Made by a program: the position numbers and the translations under genes
Shown here: piece by piece, positions 29,909-37,855 of the stretch
Layout of the letters: the number at the start of each line of letters is the position of its first letter
How positions within the stretch are numbered: the stretch's first letter is position 1
Notes under the pieces: model-generated
Seen by the model: the letters and a program-made list of their open reading frames with translations, nothing else
Database searches by the model: none
What the model was told of the DNA's origin: nothing
Assembly: GCA_944390315.1 (NCBI GenBank)
Contig: CALXPO010000012.1
Span: 62,001-126,000 of the forward strand
Length of the DNA stretch: 64,000 nt
DNA from: an uncultured Alphaproteobacteria bacterium
GTDB lineage: Bacteria > Pseudomonadota > Alphaproteobacteria > RF32 > CAG-239
Direction: 5' to 3'

Positions 29909-30023
29909 CCCCGAGTTTACTCGGGGCTGATGCCAAGGTGTTGGAACAACACCGCTCCACGCCAACGAGCGTGGCCAAACCGTAAGGTTTGTAGCTGTTA
30001 TAGAACCCCGGGTTTACCCGGGG
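29909..30023. repeat. array of five tandem short hairpins, candidate structured RNA or palindromic repeat
   Basis: Between the HPr terminator and the DUF3750 gene lie five perfect stem-loops with little space between them: 29909-29926 (7 bp, loop TTTA), 29937-29953 (7 bp, loop GAA), 29957-29974 (6 bp, six-base loop), 29976-29991 (6 bp, GNRA-type loop GTAA), and 30006-30023 (7 bp, loop TTTA). The first and last are near-copies (CCCCGAG and CCCCGGG stems, same loop) and bracket the other three. The stretch is much richer in G and C than its surroundings and has no open frame. It could be a REP-like element, a mobile palindromic repeat, or a small structured RNA or 3' UTR. I see no second copy in the window. 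Confidence 0.75.
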
Positions 30024-30031
30024 ATATCTAT

Positions 30032-30778
30032 TTAGAAATCAGTAAAACCGAGGCGTCCGAAAAGGGGAAACTTGATTGCCGGCGGGTATAAGTCTAAACC
30101 AAAGGATAATCCCAAAATTCCCAATTCAATTCCTTCTTTAAGTCCTACGGTTAACGATACCAATCCTAAAATGGAAACCGTATAACCGCTGCCGCTTGCC
30201 GTTTGAGCATGAAATACCTTATATCCCAAAAAGTCTTTGCCGATGGCGTGAGGCGGCAATTCAACCGTCAACTCGGGTACTTCGCGGATAACATAAGCGA
30301 CAAAAGAGTTGCTATTCGGTCCCGGCCACAGGGTATATTCTTTGGCGTAAGGGTATTCTTTGACCGCCTTTTCGATTTGCGGAATGGCTTTTTCAGCAGC
30401 TTCTCCTTTCAGACTTTGCAATAAATGCGGTTTATGACCGTACCAGTAGCGGTCGGGAATATCTCTTTGCGCGGATACGGAAGTGTTTTCACGACGCAAA
30501 TTCCAGGCCGTAACTTGATAAACCGTGTAAAATTTTGCATTTTTCTTTTTTACGGCTATCCATGGATGAACGGCAAAATAACCGCGCCAATTGTAGGTGC
30601 GGGCATAATAAACCTGAACAACGGCTTGGGGTTCAAGGGAGGGCAAGGGAGCAATTTTAGCACTTTCGCGATTAGCCGTGCGCCAATTGACGTAATTATA
30701 TTTGGCGTCATAGGCGACAAAAGCAAAAATAAGGATTAATGATGCGATAAAGATATAAATCGGTCTTATTTTTTTCAT
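30032..30778 (-). CDS. DUF3750 family membrane-anchored protein
   Basis: I start at the ATG that overlaps the recF stop (ATGA), giving 248 residues. An N-terminal membrane helix (residues 5-23, PIYIFIASLILIFAFVAYDA) anchors it. The family signature is clear: WPGPNSNSFVAYVIREVPEL, ELPPHAIGKDFLGYK and a Gly-rich C-terminus (GLVSLTVGLKEGIELGILGL). DUF3750 has no known function. The Pro-Gly-Pro-Asn-Ser-Asn block and conserved His residues suggest a catalytic or binding site facing the periplasm, which is inference. Translation is probably coupled to recF. Confidence 0.85.
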   Translation of the reverse strand: MKKIRPIYIFIASLILIFAFVAYDAKYNYVNWRTANRESAKIAPLPSLEPQAVVQVYYARTYNWRGYFAVHPWIAVKKKNAKFYTVYQVTAWNLRRENTSVSAQRDIPDRYWYGHKPHLLQSLKGEAAEKAIPQIEKAVKEYPYAKEYTLWPGPNSNSFVAYVIREVPELTVELPPHAIGKDFLGYKVFHAQTASGSGYTVSILGLVSLTVGLKEGIELGILGLSFGLDLYPPAIKFPLFGRLGFTDF

Positions 30779-31992
30779 TTGCAAATTACAGTATTGTTTT
30801 TAACTTCCCAAAACTGGGCATAATTGTTGAATGCAGAAAAAAGTTCGGAGTTAGTTGAGGTAATAAAGGCCTGCAAATCGAGTTCTTTGATTTTGGCAAG
30901 CAAGGCCTCTCGTTTAGAGTCGTCTAAATGTGCGGCAACTTCATCCAAGAGCAAAATCGGGGCAAAGCCCTGATAAAGAATCTGGCATTTCGTCTGAGCC
31001 AAGATAATGCTGACTAAAAGTGATTTTTGTTCTCCGGTTGAGCAAAGTTCTGCCGGCATTCTTTTCTTTTTGTAATAGACTTTAAAATCACTGCGATTAA
31101 CACCGTCAACACTGTCATTGTAAAGAATATTATTTCTTTCGGAAGCCAATTTGTGGCGATAATAATCCTCAACTTCGATGGCGGGCAGGGTATCGAGCAT
31201 TTGTTCAATTGTACCGTCAAGTTCGAGTTGGACGTCGGGAAAAACATCATCAGGGGTACTTTCGATGAAACGATTAAGGCGTGCAATTTGTTCGCGCCTT
31301 GCCGCGGCGATGGCGACACCGGTTGCCGACATTCCTTCTTCCAAACTTTCTAACCAGTTTTTATCGGCTCTCCCGCTGGTAGACTTAATCAATTGGTACC
31401 ATTGCTTATAAAGATGTTCAAAATTAGAAGTTCTTTTGGCATGTTCATTGTCAAAAGCGTAAACCAGACGGTCAAGAAAACTGCGTCTTGGTTGAGAGCC
31501 GCCGCGAAATAATCTGTCCATTTGAGGAGTTAGCCAAATAGCGGAAATATATTGTCCGAGTTCACTTTGCGAACAGCCTTTTTGTTCATTAATTTTAACG
31601 ATTCTTCTATCAAAACTACGGGGTTCTTCTTCTTTTTCGCGTATAGATTTTTCAACTGCCGTACCGATTTCAAAATCCTCACCATTTTTGCTTATGGTTG
31701 CCGATACGGCCCATCCGGCATTAATCGGAGTGTAGCCGTTATCGATAACGGCCGGGGTAAAACGTTTAATGTCGGACAATTTTGCGCTTCGTAAGCCTCT
31801 TCCGGGGGTTAAAAAAGAAAGAGCTTCCAAAATATTTGTTTTTCCGCTGCCGTTTTCTCCGGTAATGACAATCGGCCCCAAATGGGGATTAACTCTTAAA
31901 AAAGCATAATTTCTAAAATCGGTTAAAGTCAGGCGTGTTACGCCTGACTTTAAAGAAATAACTTGTTTTACATTTAAGGCCAGATTGTCCAA
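30775..31992 (-). CDS. recF: DNA replication and repair protein RecF, TTG start and N-terminal extension
   Basis: RecF loads RecA at gaps as part of RecFOR. The 405-residue protein has Walker A GENGSGKT (residues 45-52), the VTRLTLTDFRNYAFLR N-terminal strand, signature CSTGEQKSLLVSII and Walker B ILLLDEVAAHLD. No ATG or GTG exists upstream of the conserved part; the start is TTG 31992, with GAGGG eight bases before it. This gives an N-terminal extension of roughly 15 residues over usual RecF, and this extension holds a 13-base-pair palindrome. It lies three bases after the dnaN stop, in the usual dnaA-dnaN-recF order on the minus strand. Confidence 0.94.
   Translation of the reverse strand: MDNLALNVKQVISLKSGVTRLTLTDFRNYAFLRVNPHLGPIVITGENGSGKTNILEALSFLTPGRGLRSAKLSDIKRFTPAVIDNGYTPINAGWAVSATISKNGEDFEIGTAVEKSIREKEEEPRSFDRRIVKINEQKGCSQSELGQYISAIWLTPQMDRLFRGGSQPRRSFLDRLVYAFDNEHAKRTSNFEHLYKQWYQLIKSTSGRADKNWLESLEEGMSATGVAIAAARREQIARLNRFIESTPDDVFPDVQLELDGTIEQMLDTLPAIEVEDYYRHKLASERNNILYNDSVDGVNRSDFKVYYKKKRMPAELCSTGEQKSLLVSIILAQTKCQILYQGFAPILLLDEVAAHLDDSKREALLAKIKELDLQAFITSTNSELFSAFNNYAQFWEVKNNTVICK
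31923..31953. repeat. perfect palindrome inside the 5' end of recF
   Basis: Thirteen bases (31923-31935) are exactly complementary to 31941-31953, with a five-base loop. The hairpin starts about 40 bases after the recF start codon, in codons of the unusual N-terminal extension. No T-run follows on the minus strand, so it is not a typical terminator. It may slow translation, attenuate recF expression relative to dnaN, or be a small inserted palindromic element. Confidence 0.8.
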
Positions 31993-31995
31993 ATT

Positions 31996-33114
31996 TTAAA
32001 CCCTCATTGGCATTAAAACATAGATAGCACTTGCGTCGGAAGTGTCGTGAATAACCGAAGGAGAAGAGGCGTCGGCAAAACTGATTTGGACGTTTTCTCC
32101 TTTAATTTCCGCCAAAATATCCAACAGATAACGGAAATTATAACCGATTTCGAGCATTTCGCTATCATATTTGGCTTCTAATTCTTCAGAAGCACTACCT
32201 AAATCCGGACTTGAAGTGGTAATGATAACTTTTCCTTCTTCGGCAATGATTTTGACGGCACGAGTTCTTTCGGCGACAACGGAAACACGATCAACGGCGT
32301 TAGCCAATTCTTTAACATTAACTTCCATCAATTTGTCATTGTCAGTCGGTATGACGCGTTCATAATCAGGATAAGTACCGTCAATTAATTTTGAAGTTAA
32401 AGTAACTTCATCTAAAGTAAAGCGTACTTTATTATCCGAAAGGGCGATTTGAATATTTTCGGCTTTGGTATCATCTAACAATTTACGAACTTCGCCGATA
32501 GTTTTTCTGGGGATGATAACACCGGTAATTTTTTCGGCTCCTTGAGGCAAGGGAGATTCGACGCAAGCCAAACGATGTCCGTCTGTTGCAACGATGCGCA
32601 AGACTTTGACCGAACCGTCGCTTTTGGCATGGACATACAAGCCGTTAAGGTAATAGCGGGTTTCTTCGGTAGAAACGGCAAATTGAGTACGATCAATAAC
32701 GTCTTTAAGTTCCTCGCGAGCCATTTCAAAATTAAACGGCAGCTCATCACCGGAAATGACAGGAAAATCTTCAACTCCGATAGTTGAAAGGGCAAATTTT
32801 GAGCGTCCCGAAGCAATACTTAATTGTCCTTTACTGTCGGGAAAAGTAATTTCGACTTCAGATCCATCAGCCAGTTTGCGAACGATATCATACAGCATAT
32901 GAGCCGGCGCGGTTGTAGCACCGGTTTCGGATATTTTAGCATCGACGATTTCTGTAATTTCGGTATCCATATCTGTTGCTTTAAAGCTGATACCGTCACC
33001 CAAGGCTTCAATTCTTACATTTGAAAGTACCGGAATGGTATTTCTTTTTTCAACAATACTTTGTACGTGATTAAGAGTTTTTAACAATACAGCGCGTTCA
33101 ATAACAAATTTCAT
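31996..33114 (-). CDS. dnaN: DNA polymerase III sliding clamp, beta subunit
   Basis: DnaN forms the ring that tethers polymerase III to DNA. I start at the second ATG, 33114 (MKFVIERAVLLKTLNHVQ), the usual N-terminus, giving 372 residues; an ATG two codons earlier is equally possible. Family features are RNTIPVLSNVRIEA, FALSTIGVEDFP, FAVSTEETRYYLNGLYVH, RVVATDGHRLA-like text (RIVATDGHRLACVES), and the C-terminus AIYVLMPMRV that forms the binding-cleft edge. It lies between dnaA and recF on the minus strand. Confidence 0.97.
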   Translation of the reverse strand: MKFVIERAVLLKTLNHVQSIVEKRNTIPVLSNVRIEALGDGISFKATDMDTEITEIVDAKISETGATTAPAHMLYDIVRKLADGSEVEITFPDSKGQLSIASGRSKFALSTIGVEDFPVISGDELPFNFEMAREELKDVIDRTQFAVSTEETRYYLNGLYVHAKSDGSVKVLRIVATDGHRLACVESPLPQGAEKITGVIIPRKTIGEVRKLLDDTKAENIQIALSDNKVRFTLDEVTLTSKLIDGTYPDYERVIPTDNDKLMEVNVKELANAVDRVSVVAERTRAVKIIAEEGKVIITTSSPDLGSASEELEAKYDSEMLEIGYNFRYLLDILAEIKGENVQISFADASSPSVIHDTSDASAIYVLMPMRV

Positions 33115-33249
33115 GACCATATTCCGAATAAAATGTTCTTACAATATTTTCTGATTGGTTTTTCAGATTTTTTATTATTTGCAATATTAGCACAATAATA
33201 ATTAAGCAAAAACTAAAAAGAGCAATCGTCAACAATTTTTTAGTTAAAG

Positions 33250-33269
33250 AAGCCGAATATTATCGGCTT
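33250..33269. terminator. short hairpin between dnaN and dnaA
   Basis: A seven-base stem AAGCCGA/TCGGCTT with a six-base loop lies just after the dnaA stop codon. The T-rich side is on the plus strand; on the minus strand, the direction of dnaA, only a weak T tract follows. It may be a partial terminator or a processing site. Confidence 0.35.
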
Positions 33270-33277
33270 TTATTTTT

Positions 33278-34759
33278 TTATGATTCCAGAGAGCGACGCA
33301 GATTATTAATGCTTTCAATTAAAGATTTATCTTCGGTAAGCAATTCTTCAATTTTGCGAACGGCGTGCATAACGGTGGTATGATCACGGTCAAATTTTCG
33401 TCCGATTTCGGGAAGTGAGCGAGACGTTAATTGCTTAGCCAGGTACATGGCAATTTGTCTTGGACGTGCGACTGTACGAGCCCGACGTGAAGATTGCATT
33501 TCTTTGACGGAAATATTAAAATATTCTGCAACTTTCTTCTGGATTTCATCAATAGTTGTGCGGCGGTCGTATGAACGCAGCATATCTTTAAGAATATCTT
33601 GGGTTGTTTCTACCGAAATTTCTTTTCCGGGCAGCAATTGCGCATGGGCAACGACTCTCCGCAACGCACCTTCCAATTCTCGAATATTTGTTGTAATTTT
33701 TTGGGCCAAAAACTCTGCAACTTGGAGAGGCAAGTCGCAATTTAGCTGTTTAGCTTTTTCTTGTAAAATTCCGACACGCAATTCAAAATCGGTTGGGTGA
33801 ATATCAGCGACCAATCCGCAACCCAAACGAGAACGTAATCTGGCTTCGATACCTTCTAAATCAGAAGGGGATTTATCGGCGGATATAATGATTTGCCGAC
33901 CTTCTTCAATTAAAGAATTAAAGGTATAAAAGAATTCCTCCTGTGTAGAATCTTTTCCTCCCATAAATTGAACATCATCGACCATTAAGACATCTACGGA
34001 ACGAAATTGTTCTTTAAAAGCTGCCGTATCTTTATATCTGAGGGCGCGAACAAATTTATACATAAATTTTTCGGCGGAAAGATAGACAATATTTTTATGA
34101 GGATTTCTTTGTTTTATGCGCCAGGCAATGGCATGCATTAAGTGAGTTTTTCCCAGACCGACGCCTGAATACAAGAACAGAGGATTAAAAGGAATATTAT
34201 CCGATTCGGCTACTTTTCTTGCGGCGGCATAAGCAAATTCGTTAGTTTTACCGACAACGAAGTTATCGAAAGTATACTGAGGATTAAGCGGGACGGACAG
34301 AGATTCGCCATGATCGCCGATGGTAGAATATTCTACATCATTAACCAGAGCAGTATCTTCATCGAGATGGACGCTTTGCGGTGCCGGACTGCCTGCAATT
34401 TTTTTAAGCAACGAGCGGCAAGAAGAATTGTGACCGATAAACATAGGATCTTCGGAGGCTTGAACGACAAAATTAATAGTTTTTATGGCAGGATTTTTCT
34501 TTTCCCATATTTTATGGATTCTGTCGGAATAATTTGTAATGACCCAATTGCGCATAAAACGAGTCGGCACACAAATATTCATGATTCCATTTGCAAAAGT
34601 ACCGATACTGAGAGGCTTGAGCCAACTATCAAAAGCCTTTTCACCGACTTCATCTTTTAATTGATTACAAATTTGTCCCCACTCGTTTAGAACCGTATCT
34701 TCATTATTTAGCATTGAGTCTCTGGGCATTTTAGAAAAATCCTTTTTCAAATTAGTCAT
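33278..34759 (-). CDS. dnaA: chromosomal replication initiator DnaA
   Basis: DnaA binds oriC boxes and opens the origin. The 493-residue protein has domain I (WGQICNQLKDEVGEKAFDSW), a variable linker (about 100-160), the AAA+ domain with Walker A SGVGLGKTHLMHA (199-206) and Walker B VDVLMVDDVQFM, and the DNA-binding domain IV with the signature DRDHTTVMHAVRKIEEL. ATG 34759 is taken as start; later ATGs at residues 11 and 16 are possible. I found no consensus DnaA boxes (TTATNCACA) in the flanking spacers, so this spot is unlikely to be the origin, which agrees with other Alphaproteobacteria where oriC is often away from dnaA. Confidence 0.97.
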   Translation of the reverse strand: MTNLKKDFSKMPRDSMLNNEDTVLNEWGQICNQLKDEVGEKAFDSWLKPLSIGTFANGIMNICVPTRFMRNWVITNYSDRIHKIWEKKNPAIKTINFVVQASEDPMFIGHNSSCRSLLKKIAGSPAPQSVHLDEDTALVNDVEYSTIGDHGESLSVPLNPQYTFDNFVVGKTNEFAYAAARKVAESDNIPFNPLFLYSGVGLGKTHLMHAIAWRIKQRNPHKNIVYLSAEKFMYKFVRALRYKDTAAFKEQFRSVDVLMVDDVQFMGGKDSTQEEFFYTFNSLIEEGRQIIISADKSPSDLEGIEARLRSRLGCGLVADIHPTDFELRVGILQEKAKQLNCDLPLQVAEFLAQKITTNIRELEGALRRVVAHAQLLPGKEISVETTQDILKDMLRSYDRRTTIDEIQKKVAEYFNISVKEMQSSRRARTVARPRQIAMYLAKQLTSRSLPEIGRKFDRDHTTVMHAVRKIEELLTEDKSLIESINNLRRSLES

Positions 34760-34953
34760 TTAAGTCTTTAAGGTTTATCATTTTTGTTCAAATTTAGAAT
34801 CAAAGATGATTTCCGTATCATTTATTAACTAATTATTAAACACATTGAAAAGCAAAAAACAACAGAACATTTATAGAACATCGCAATTAAATTTCTTGAC
34901 ATAATGTTTTCAATGAGTCGTCCGAGATTCCTTGAAAAATCTTGATTTAAAGC

Positions 34954-34996
34954 AAAAAACCACATTCCGCTTTTTAGGGCGGTATGTGGTTTTTTT
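34954..34996 (-). terminator. rpsT terminator
   Basis: A stem with ACCACAT paired to ATGTGGT and CCGC to GCGG, separated by one T-T mismatch, has an eight-base loop and is flanked by A- and T-runs. It lies 20 bases after the rpsT stop on the minus strand and separates it from dnaA. Confidence 0.9.
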
Positions 34997-35015
34997 AAAA
35001 AGATTTTAGCTAAAA

Positions 35016-35276
35016 CTAGAGTGCTTTAATTTTCTTAGAAAGACGAGAAACGGTTCTGGCAACTTTATTCATAGGGAATACGCCTTTACGAACGGATCTC
35101 ATCAATTCGGATTCAGCAGTTTTGAATGCAGCTGCAGCAGTTTCTTTATCTTTAGCAACAATAGCAGCTTCGACTTTTTTAACAAAAGTACGAACTCTGC
35201 TTCTGCGAGCACCGTTTATAACGCTGCGTTTAGCGTTACGACTAATTCTTGTTTTTGCCGATTTATGATTGGCCAT
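35016..35276 (-). CDS. rpsT: 30S ribosomal protein S20
   Basis: The 86-residue, strongly basic protein begins ANHKSAKTRISRNAKRSVIN, the hallmark of S20, and ends in KVARTVSRLSKKIKAL. S20 binds 16S rRNA early in 30S assembly. The gene has its own promoter (35330-35359) and a strong terminator, so it is a single-gene unit between dnaA and the enoyl-CoA hydratase gene, as in many Alphaproteobacteria. Confidence 0.98.
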   Translation of the reverse strand: MANHKSAKTRISRNAKRSVINGARRSRVRTFVKKVEAAIVAKDKETAAAAFKTAESELMRSVRKGVFPMNKVARTVSRLSKKIKAL

Positions 35277-35329
35277 TTTATTTATTCCTGTACAAATTGA
35301 GTTAATTACAAATTTTTTTTCTGATATGC

Positions 35330-35359
35330 TTTATAAACTCGGAGAGGCTCTTTAGTCAA
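35330..35359 (-). promoter_or_regulatory. candidate sigma-70-type promoter of rpsT
   Basis: On the minus strand TTGACT (35354-35359) and TATAAA (35330-35335) are separated by 18 bases, about 50 bases before the rpsT start codon. Both boxes match five of six consensus bases. A C+G-rich patch (CCTCTCCGAG) fills the spacer. Confidence 0.6.
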
Positions 35360-35388
35360 CAACATTTTTATTAAAAAAGGTTATATAA

Positions 35389-36135
35389 CTATTTTTTTGC
35401 CATATTAAGCAAGTTTTGACGAAATTCATCGGAAGCAATTGAACTTTTGAATACTTGTTTTTCAATTTCGAGTCCTTCTTCCAAATTCGTATTGCTGACG
35501 GCTGTTTTTATCAATTCCTTAGATGTTGTAACGGCCAAATCAGGCAGAACAGAAATTCTTTCGGCAGTTTTGACGGCTTCTTTAAATAAATAACGCAAAG
35601 GAACGATGCGGCTGACGATACCGGCACGTTCGGCTTCTAAGGCATTCATGGCGCGTCCCGTCAGAATCATTTCCATGGTTTTAGATTTTCCGACAGCATT
35701 TGTTAAGCGTTGAGTTGCGCCAAATCCTGGTACGGTGCCGAGACTAAGATCCGGATGTCCGAAGCAAGCACTTTCGGAAGCAAGAACGATATCGCAAGCC
35801 AAAGCCATTTCGCATCCGATTCCGAGAGCGTAACCGCTGACAGCCGCAATAATGGGCTTTTTGATGTCGGCAAATTTTTCAAAATTTTCGTACATATCTT
35901 CCAAAGTATCCGGAGTAATGTCTGCCAAAAATTCATTAATATCGATTCCCGAGGAGAATGCTTTGTCGCTACCGCGAATAACAAGAGCTTTTATACTATC
36001 GTTCATATCCAAAGAGGTTGCGGCTTCGGCAAGATCAGATAACATTTGGCGGTTAATCATATTAAGACCGTCATCTGTTTGAATGGTGATTATGCCTGTA
36101 TTTTTTCTGATTTCAGTAGAGATTTCCTTGCTCAT
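35389..36135 (-). CDS. enoyl-CoA hydratase/isomerase family protein
   Basis: The 248-residue crotonase-fold protein has IKALVIRGSDKAFSSGIDIN (oxyanion strand), KPIIAAVSGYALGIGCEMAL with the first catalytic Glu (position of Glu144 in rat hydratase), and SACFGHPDLSLGTVPGFGAT. At the second catalytic position (Glu164) the usual Glu is replaced by Asp. It may still hydrate enoyl-CoA, or act as an isomerase, which often needs only one acid residue. The gene lies between rpsT and mutM, its standard place in Alphaproteobacteria, so it is vertically inherited. Confidence 0.9.
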   Translation of the reverse strand: MSKEISTEIRKNTGIITIQTDDGLNMINRQMLSDLAEAATSLDMNDSIKALVIRGSDKAFSSGIDINEFLADITPDTLEDMYENFEKFADIKKPIIAAVSGYALGIGCEMALACDIVLASESACFGHPDLSLGTVPGFGATQRLTNAVGKSKTMEMILTGRAMNALEAERAGIVSRIVPLRYLFKEAVKTAERISVLPDLAVTTSKELIKTAVSNTNLEEGLEIEKQVFKSSIASDEFRQNLLNMAKK

Positions 36136-36144
36136 TTTATTTTC

Positions 36145-36528
36145 CTAATTTTTGCTTTTAAGGGTTATTCTGACCAAAAGAGGTGATTTTTGTTCACATA
36201 CAATGTTTAAGCGTTCTTCTTCTCTTTCGAAAAGAAGCTGTTTTTTATCTTGATTTATAAGATTCCAACCAAGTTGAGGCAGTGTCTCCCGATAAAAAGA
36301 GGCGACAGAGGCAAAAGAGATGCCTTTTCCTTCAAGATAGGCCTCAACCAAACGAGACTCCTCGTTTCCAAAAGAAATATTGTCGTTTTGCAATTGAAAC
36401 ATACCGTTCATAACCGGTAAATCTTCAAATCCTTCTATAAATTCTTGAGCATGAGAGGAGTTGCATATGCTGCATGCAAAAAGAAAAACTATTAAGTAAA
36501 AATGGGTTATGTTTTTTATTAAATTCAT
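36145..36528 (-). CDS. small exported protein of unknown function
   Basis: I start at the ATG overlapping the mutM stop (ATGA), 127 residues. The N-terminus is a signal sequence (IKNITHFYLIVFLFACSICN) with probable cleavage after SSHA; a Cys in LFAC could be a weak lipobox. The mature part is short and mixed: EFIEGFEDLPVMNGMFQLQN, ASVASFYRETLPQLGW and LFEREEERLNIVCEQ. This resembles small periplasmic proteins with a FYRETLPQLGW helix found next to enoyl-CoA hydratase/mutM in some Alphaproteobacteria; I do not know a function. Translational coupling to mutM is likely. Confidence 0.7.
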   Translation of the reverse strand: MNLIKNITHFYLIVFLFACSICNSSHAQEFIEGFEDLPVMNGMFQLQNDNISFGNEESRLVEAYLEGKGISFASVASFYRETLPQLGWNLINQDKKQLLFEREEERLNIVCEQKSPLLVRITLKSKN

Positions 36529-37364
36529 TTTTGTTTCACCGGACAGAAGAAAGTTGAACGACCATGCTGAATAATTTTTTGAATTCCGCCGCAGGGGTTT
36601 TGTTGACAGATGCAACCCGGGCAGCGCTGACCGGCTTTGTTATAAACACTGTGCAGATTCTGAAAATATCCCAAACTGCCGTCCGGTCTTTGATAATCAT
36701 GAAGCGTTGAGCCGCCGTTGTCAATCGCAAGTTTTAAAACTGAACGAATTTTTTTAATAATCACGCCACATTCTTGTTTTGATATGTCTTTTGCTTTCCG
36801 TAAGGGCGAAATTTGAGCGGCGAACAATATTTCGGAAGCATAAATATTCCCGATTCCCGCAATGATTTTTTGATCTAATAAAATACTTTTAATATCACAG
36901 TTTTTGTTTTGTAATCGTCCAAATAGAAATTCTGCAGTAAGTTTTTTATCAAAGGGATCGATTCCTATATTTTTAAAAAGCGGAAAGCTGTCAAGTTGTT
37001 TGGTTGATGTGACATCCATTAACCCAAAACGTCTCGGGTCATTATAAATCAGGTATCCCGAAGAAGTTTTAATGATAACATGATCATGTTTCTCAAGTGA
37101 TTCAGGAAGAGACAAACAAGTTTTTATTTTTCCGCTCATTCCGAGATGGATAATAATACTGTTGCCGTTATCTAGGTTAATTATGATATATTTGGCTTTT
37201 CTTGCAAAAGTCAGTATTTTACTCAGGATAATTTGGTCTTTAAAATTATCGGGAATAGGAATTCTAAGATTTCCGTTCCTGACAATAACGTCAAGGATAC
37301 GGGCCGATTGGGCAAAGGCTTCAATGCCTCTTTTAATAGTTTCTACTTCTGGTAATTCCGGCAT
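36525..37364 (-). CDS. mutM: formamidopyrimidine-DNA glycosylase MutM (Fpg), atypical zinc finger
   Basis: MutM removes 8-oxoguanine and cuts the abasic site. The 279 residues begin with PELPEVETIKRG, which carries catalytic Pro and Glu; HLGMSGKIKT contains the conserved Lys; and DQKIIAGIGNIYASEILFAA is the helix-two-turn-helix. The C-terminal zinc finger is altered: Cys248-x-x-Cys251 and Cys274 are present, but the last ligand is Lys277 (FFCPVKQK for the usual FFCPxCQ). Extra cysteines at 253 and 258 could substitute. The 3' end overlaps the small exported-protein gene. Confidence 0.95.
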   Translation of the reverse strand: MPELPEVETIKRGIEAFAQSARILDVIVRNGNLRIPIPDNFKDQIILSKILTFARKAKYIIINLDNGNSIIIHLGMSGKIKTCLSLPESLEKHDHVIIKTSSGYLIYNDPRRFGLMDVTSTKQLDSFPLFKNIGIDPFDKKLTAEFLFGRLQNKNCDIKSILLDQKIIAGIGNIYASEILFAAQISPLRKAKDISKQECGVIIKKIRSVLKLAIDNGGSTLHDYQRPDGSLGYFQNLHSVYNKAGQRCPGCICQQNPCGGIQKIIQHGRSTFFCPVKQK

Positions 37365-37445
37365 ATTTTTAATACTGCATAATTAACTTATGCCGATTAT
37401 TATAAAATCGACAACTTTTTTTTCAACAGATTTATTTCTTTATTA

Positions 37446-37748
37446 TCAGGAAGGCGATAATTCCGTGATAACTTCGTATACAAAAGAATGGCAACCGAGT
37501 CCATGCCTGCGTGTTTTCTTTTTTACGAAGGATGATTTATTATAAAAATAGGTCATGATAAATAATCTGGTATAATAAGTTAAGCCAAGTCCGCTATGAT
37601 TATTATTTTCTATTATTTCAATAAAATCGTTTCGTGCGATTCTTTCATTTTTACAAATTTCATCAATAAGTCGCCATTCGGTAAGACATAAGCGCATACT
37701 TGTTCGACGGTTATTAATAAATAAAATTTTACTAACTAATTTTGTCAT
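37446..37748 (-). CDS. ribbon-helix-helix domain protein (RHH_4 type)
   Basis: The 100-residue protein has the pattern of alphaproteobacterial RHH_4 proteins: NRRTSMRLCLTEWRLIDEIC, then a second helix ERIARNDFIEIIE, then LGLTYYTRLFIMTYFYN. RHH proteins usually bind DNA as dimers, but this subgroup has no known target. The last 25 residues (KKKTRRHGLGCHSFVYEVIT) are basic and do not match the family. It lies on the minus strand upstream of mutM, with a short spacer on either side, and is divergent from the J-domain gene. Confidence 0.75.
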   Translation of the reverse strand: MTKLVSKILFINNRRTSMRLCLTEWRLIDEICKNERIARNDFIEIIENNNHSGLGLTYYTRLFIMTYFYNKSSFVKKKTRRHGLGCHSFVYEVITELSPS

Positions 37749-37855
37749 TTTATGCCTTTTTTGTGTGATACAATATTATTGCCATTATGTTCTGTTAAGA
37801 GTATATTATTAATGAATAATAAACACAACTAAAAAAAGAATAAAAAAAACGCAAT

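Noticed and set aside
34760..35015. possible replication origin upstream of dnaA
   Set aside because: The spacer is AT-rich, but I found no TTATNCACA-type DnaA boxes or repeated 9-13-mers, and most of the recognisable structure is the rpsT terminator.
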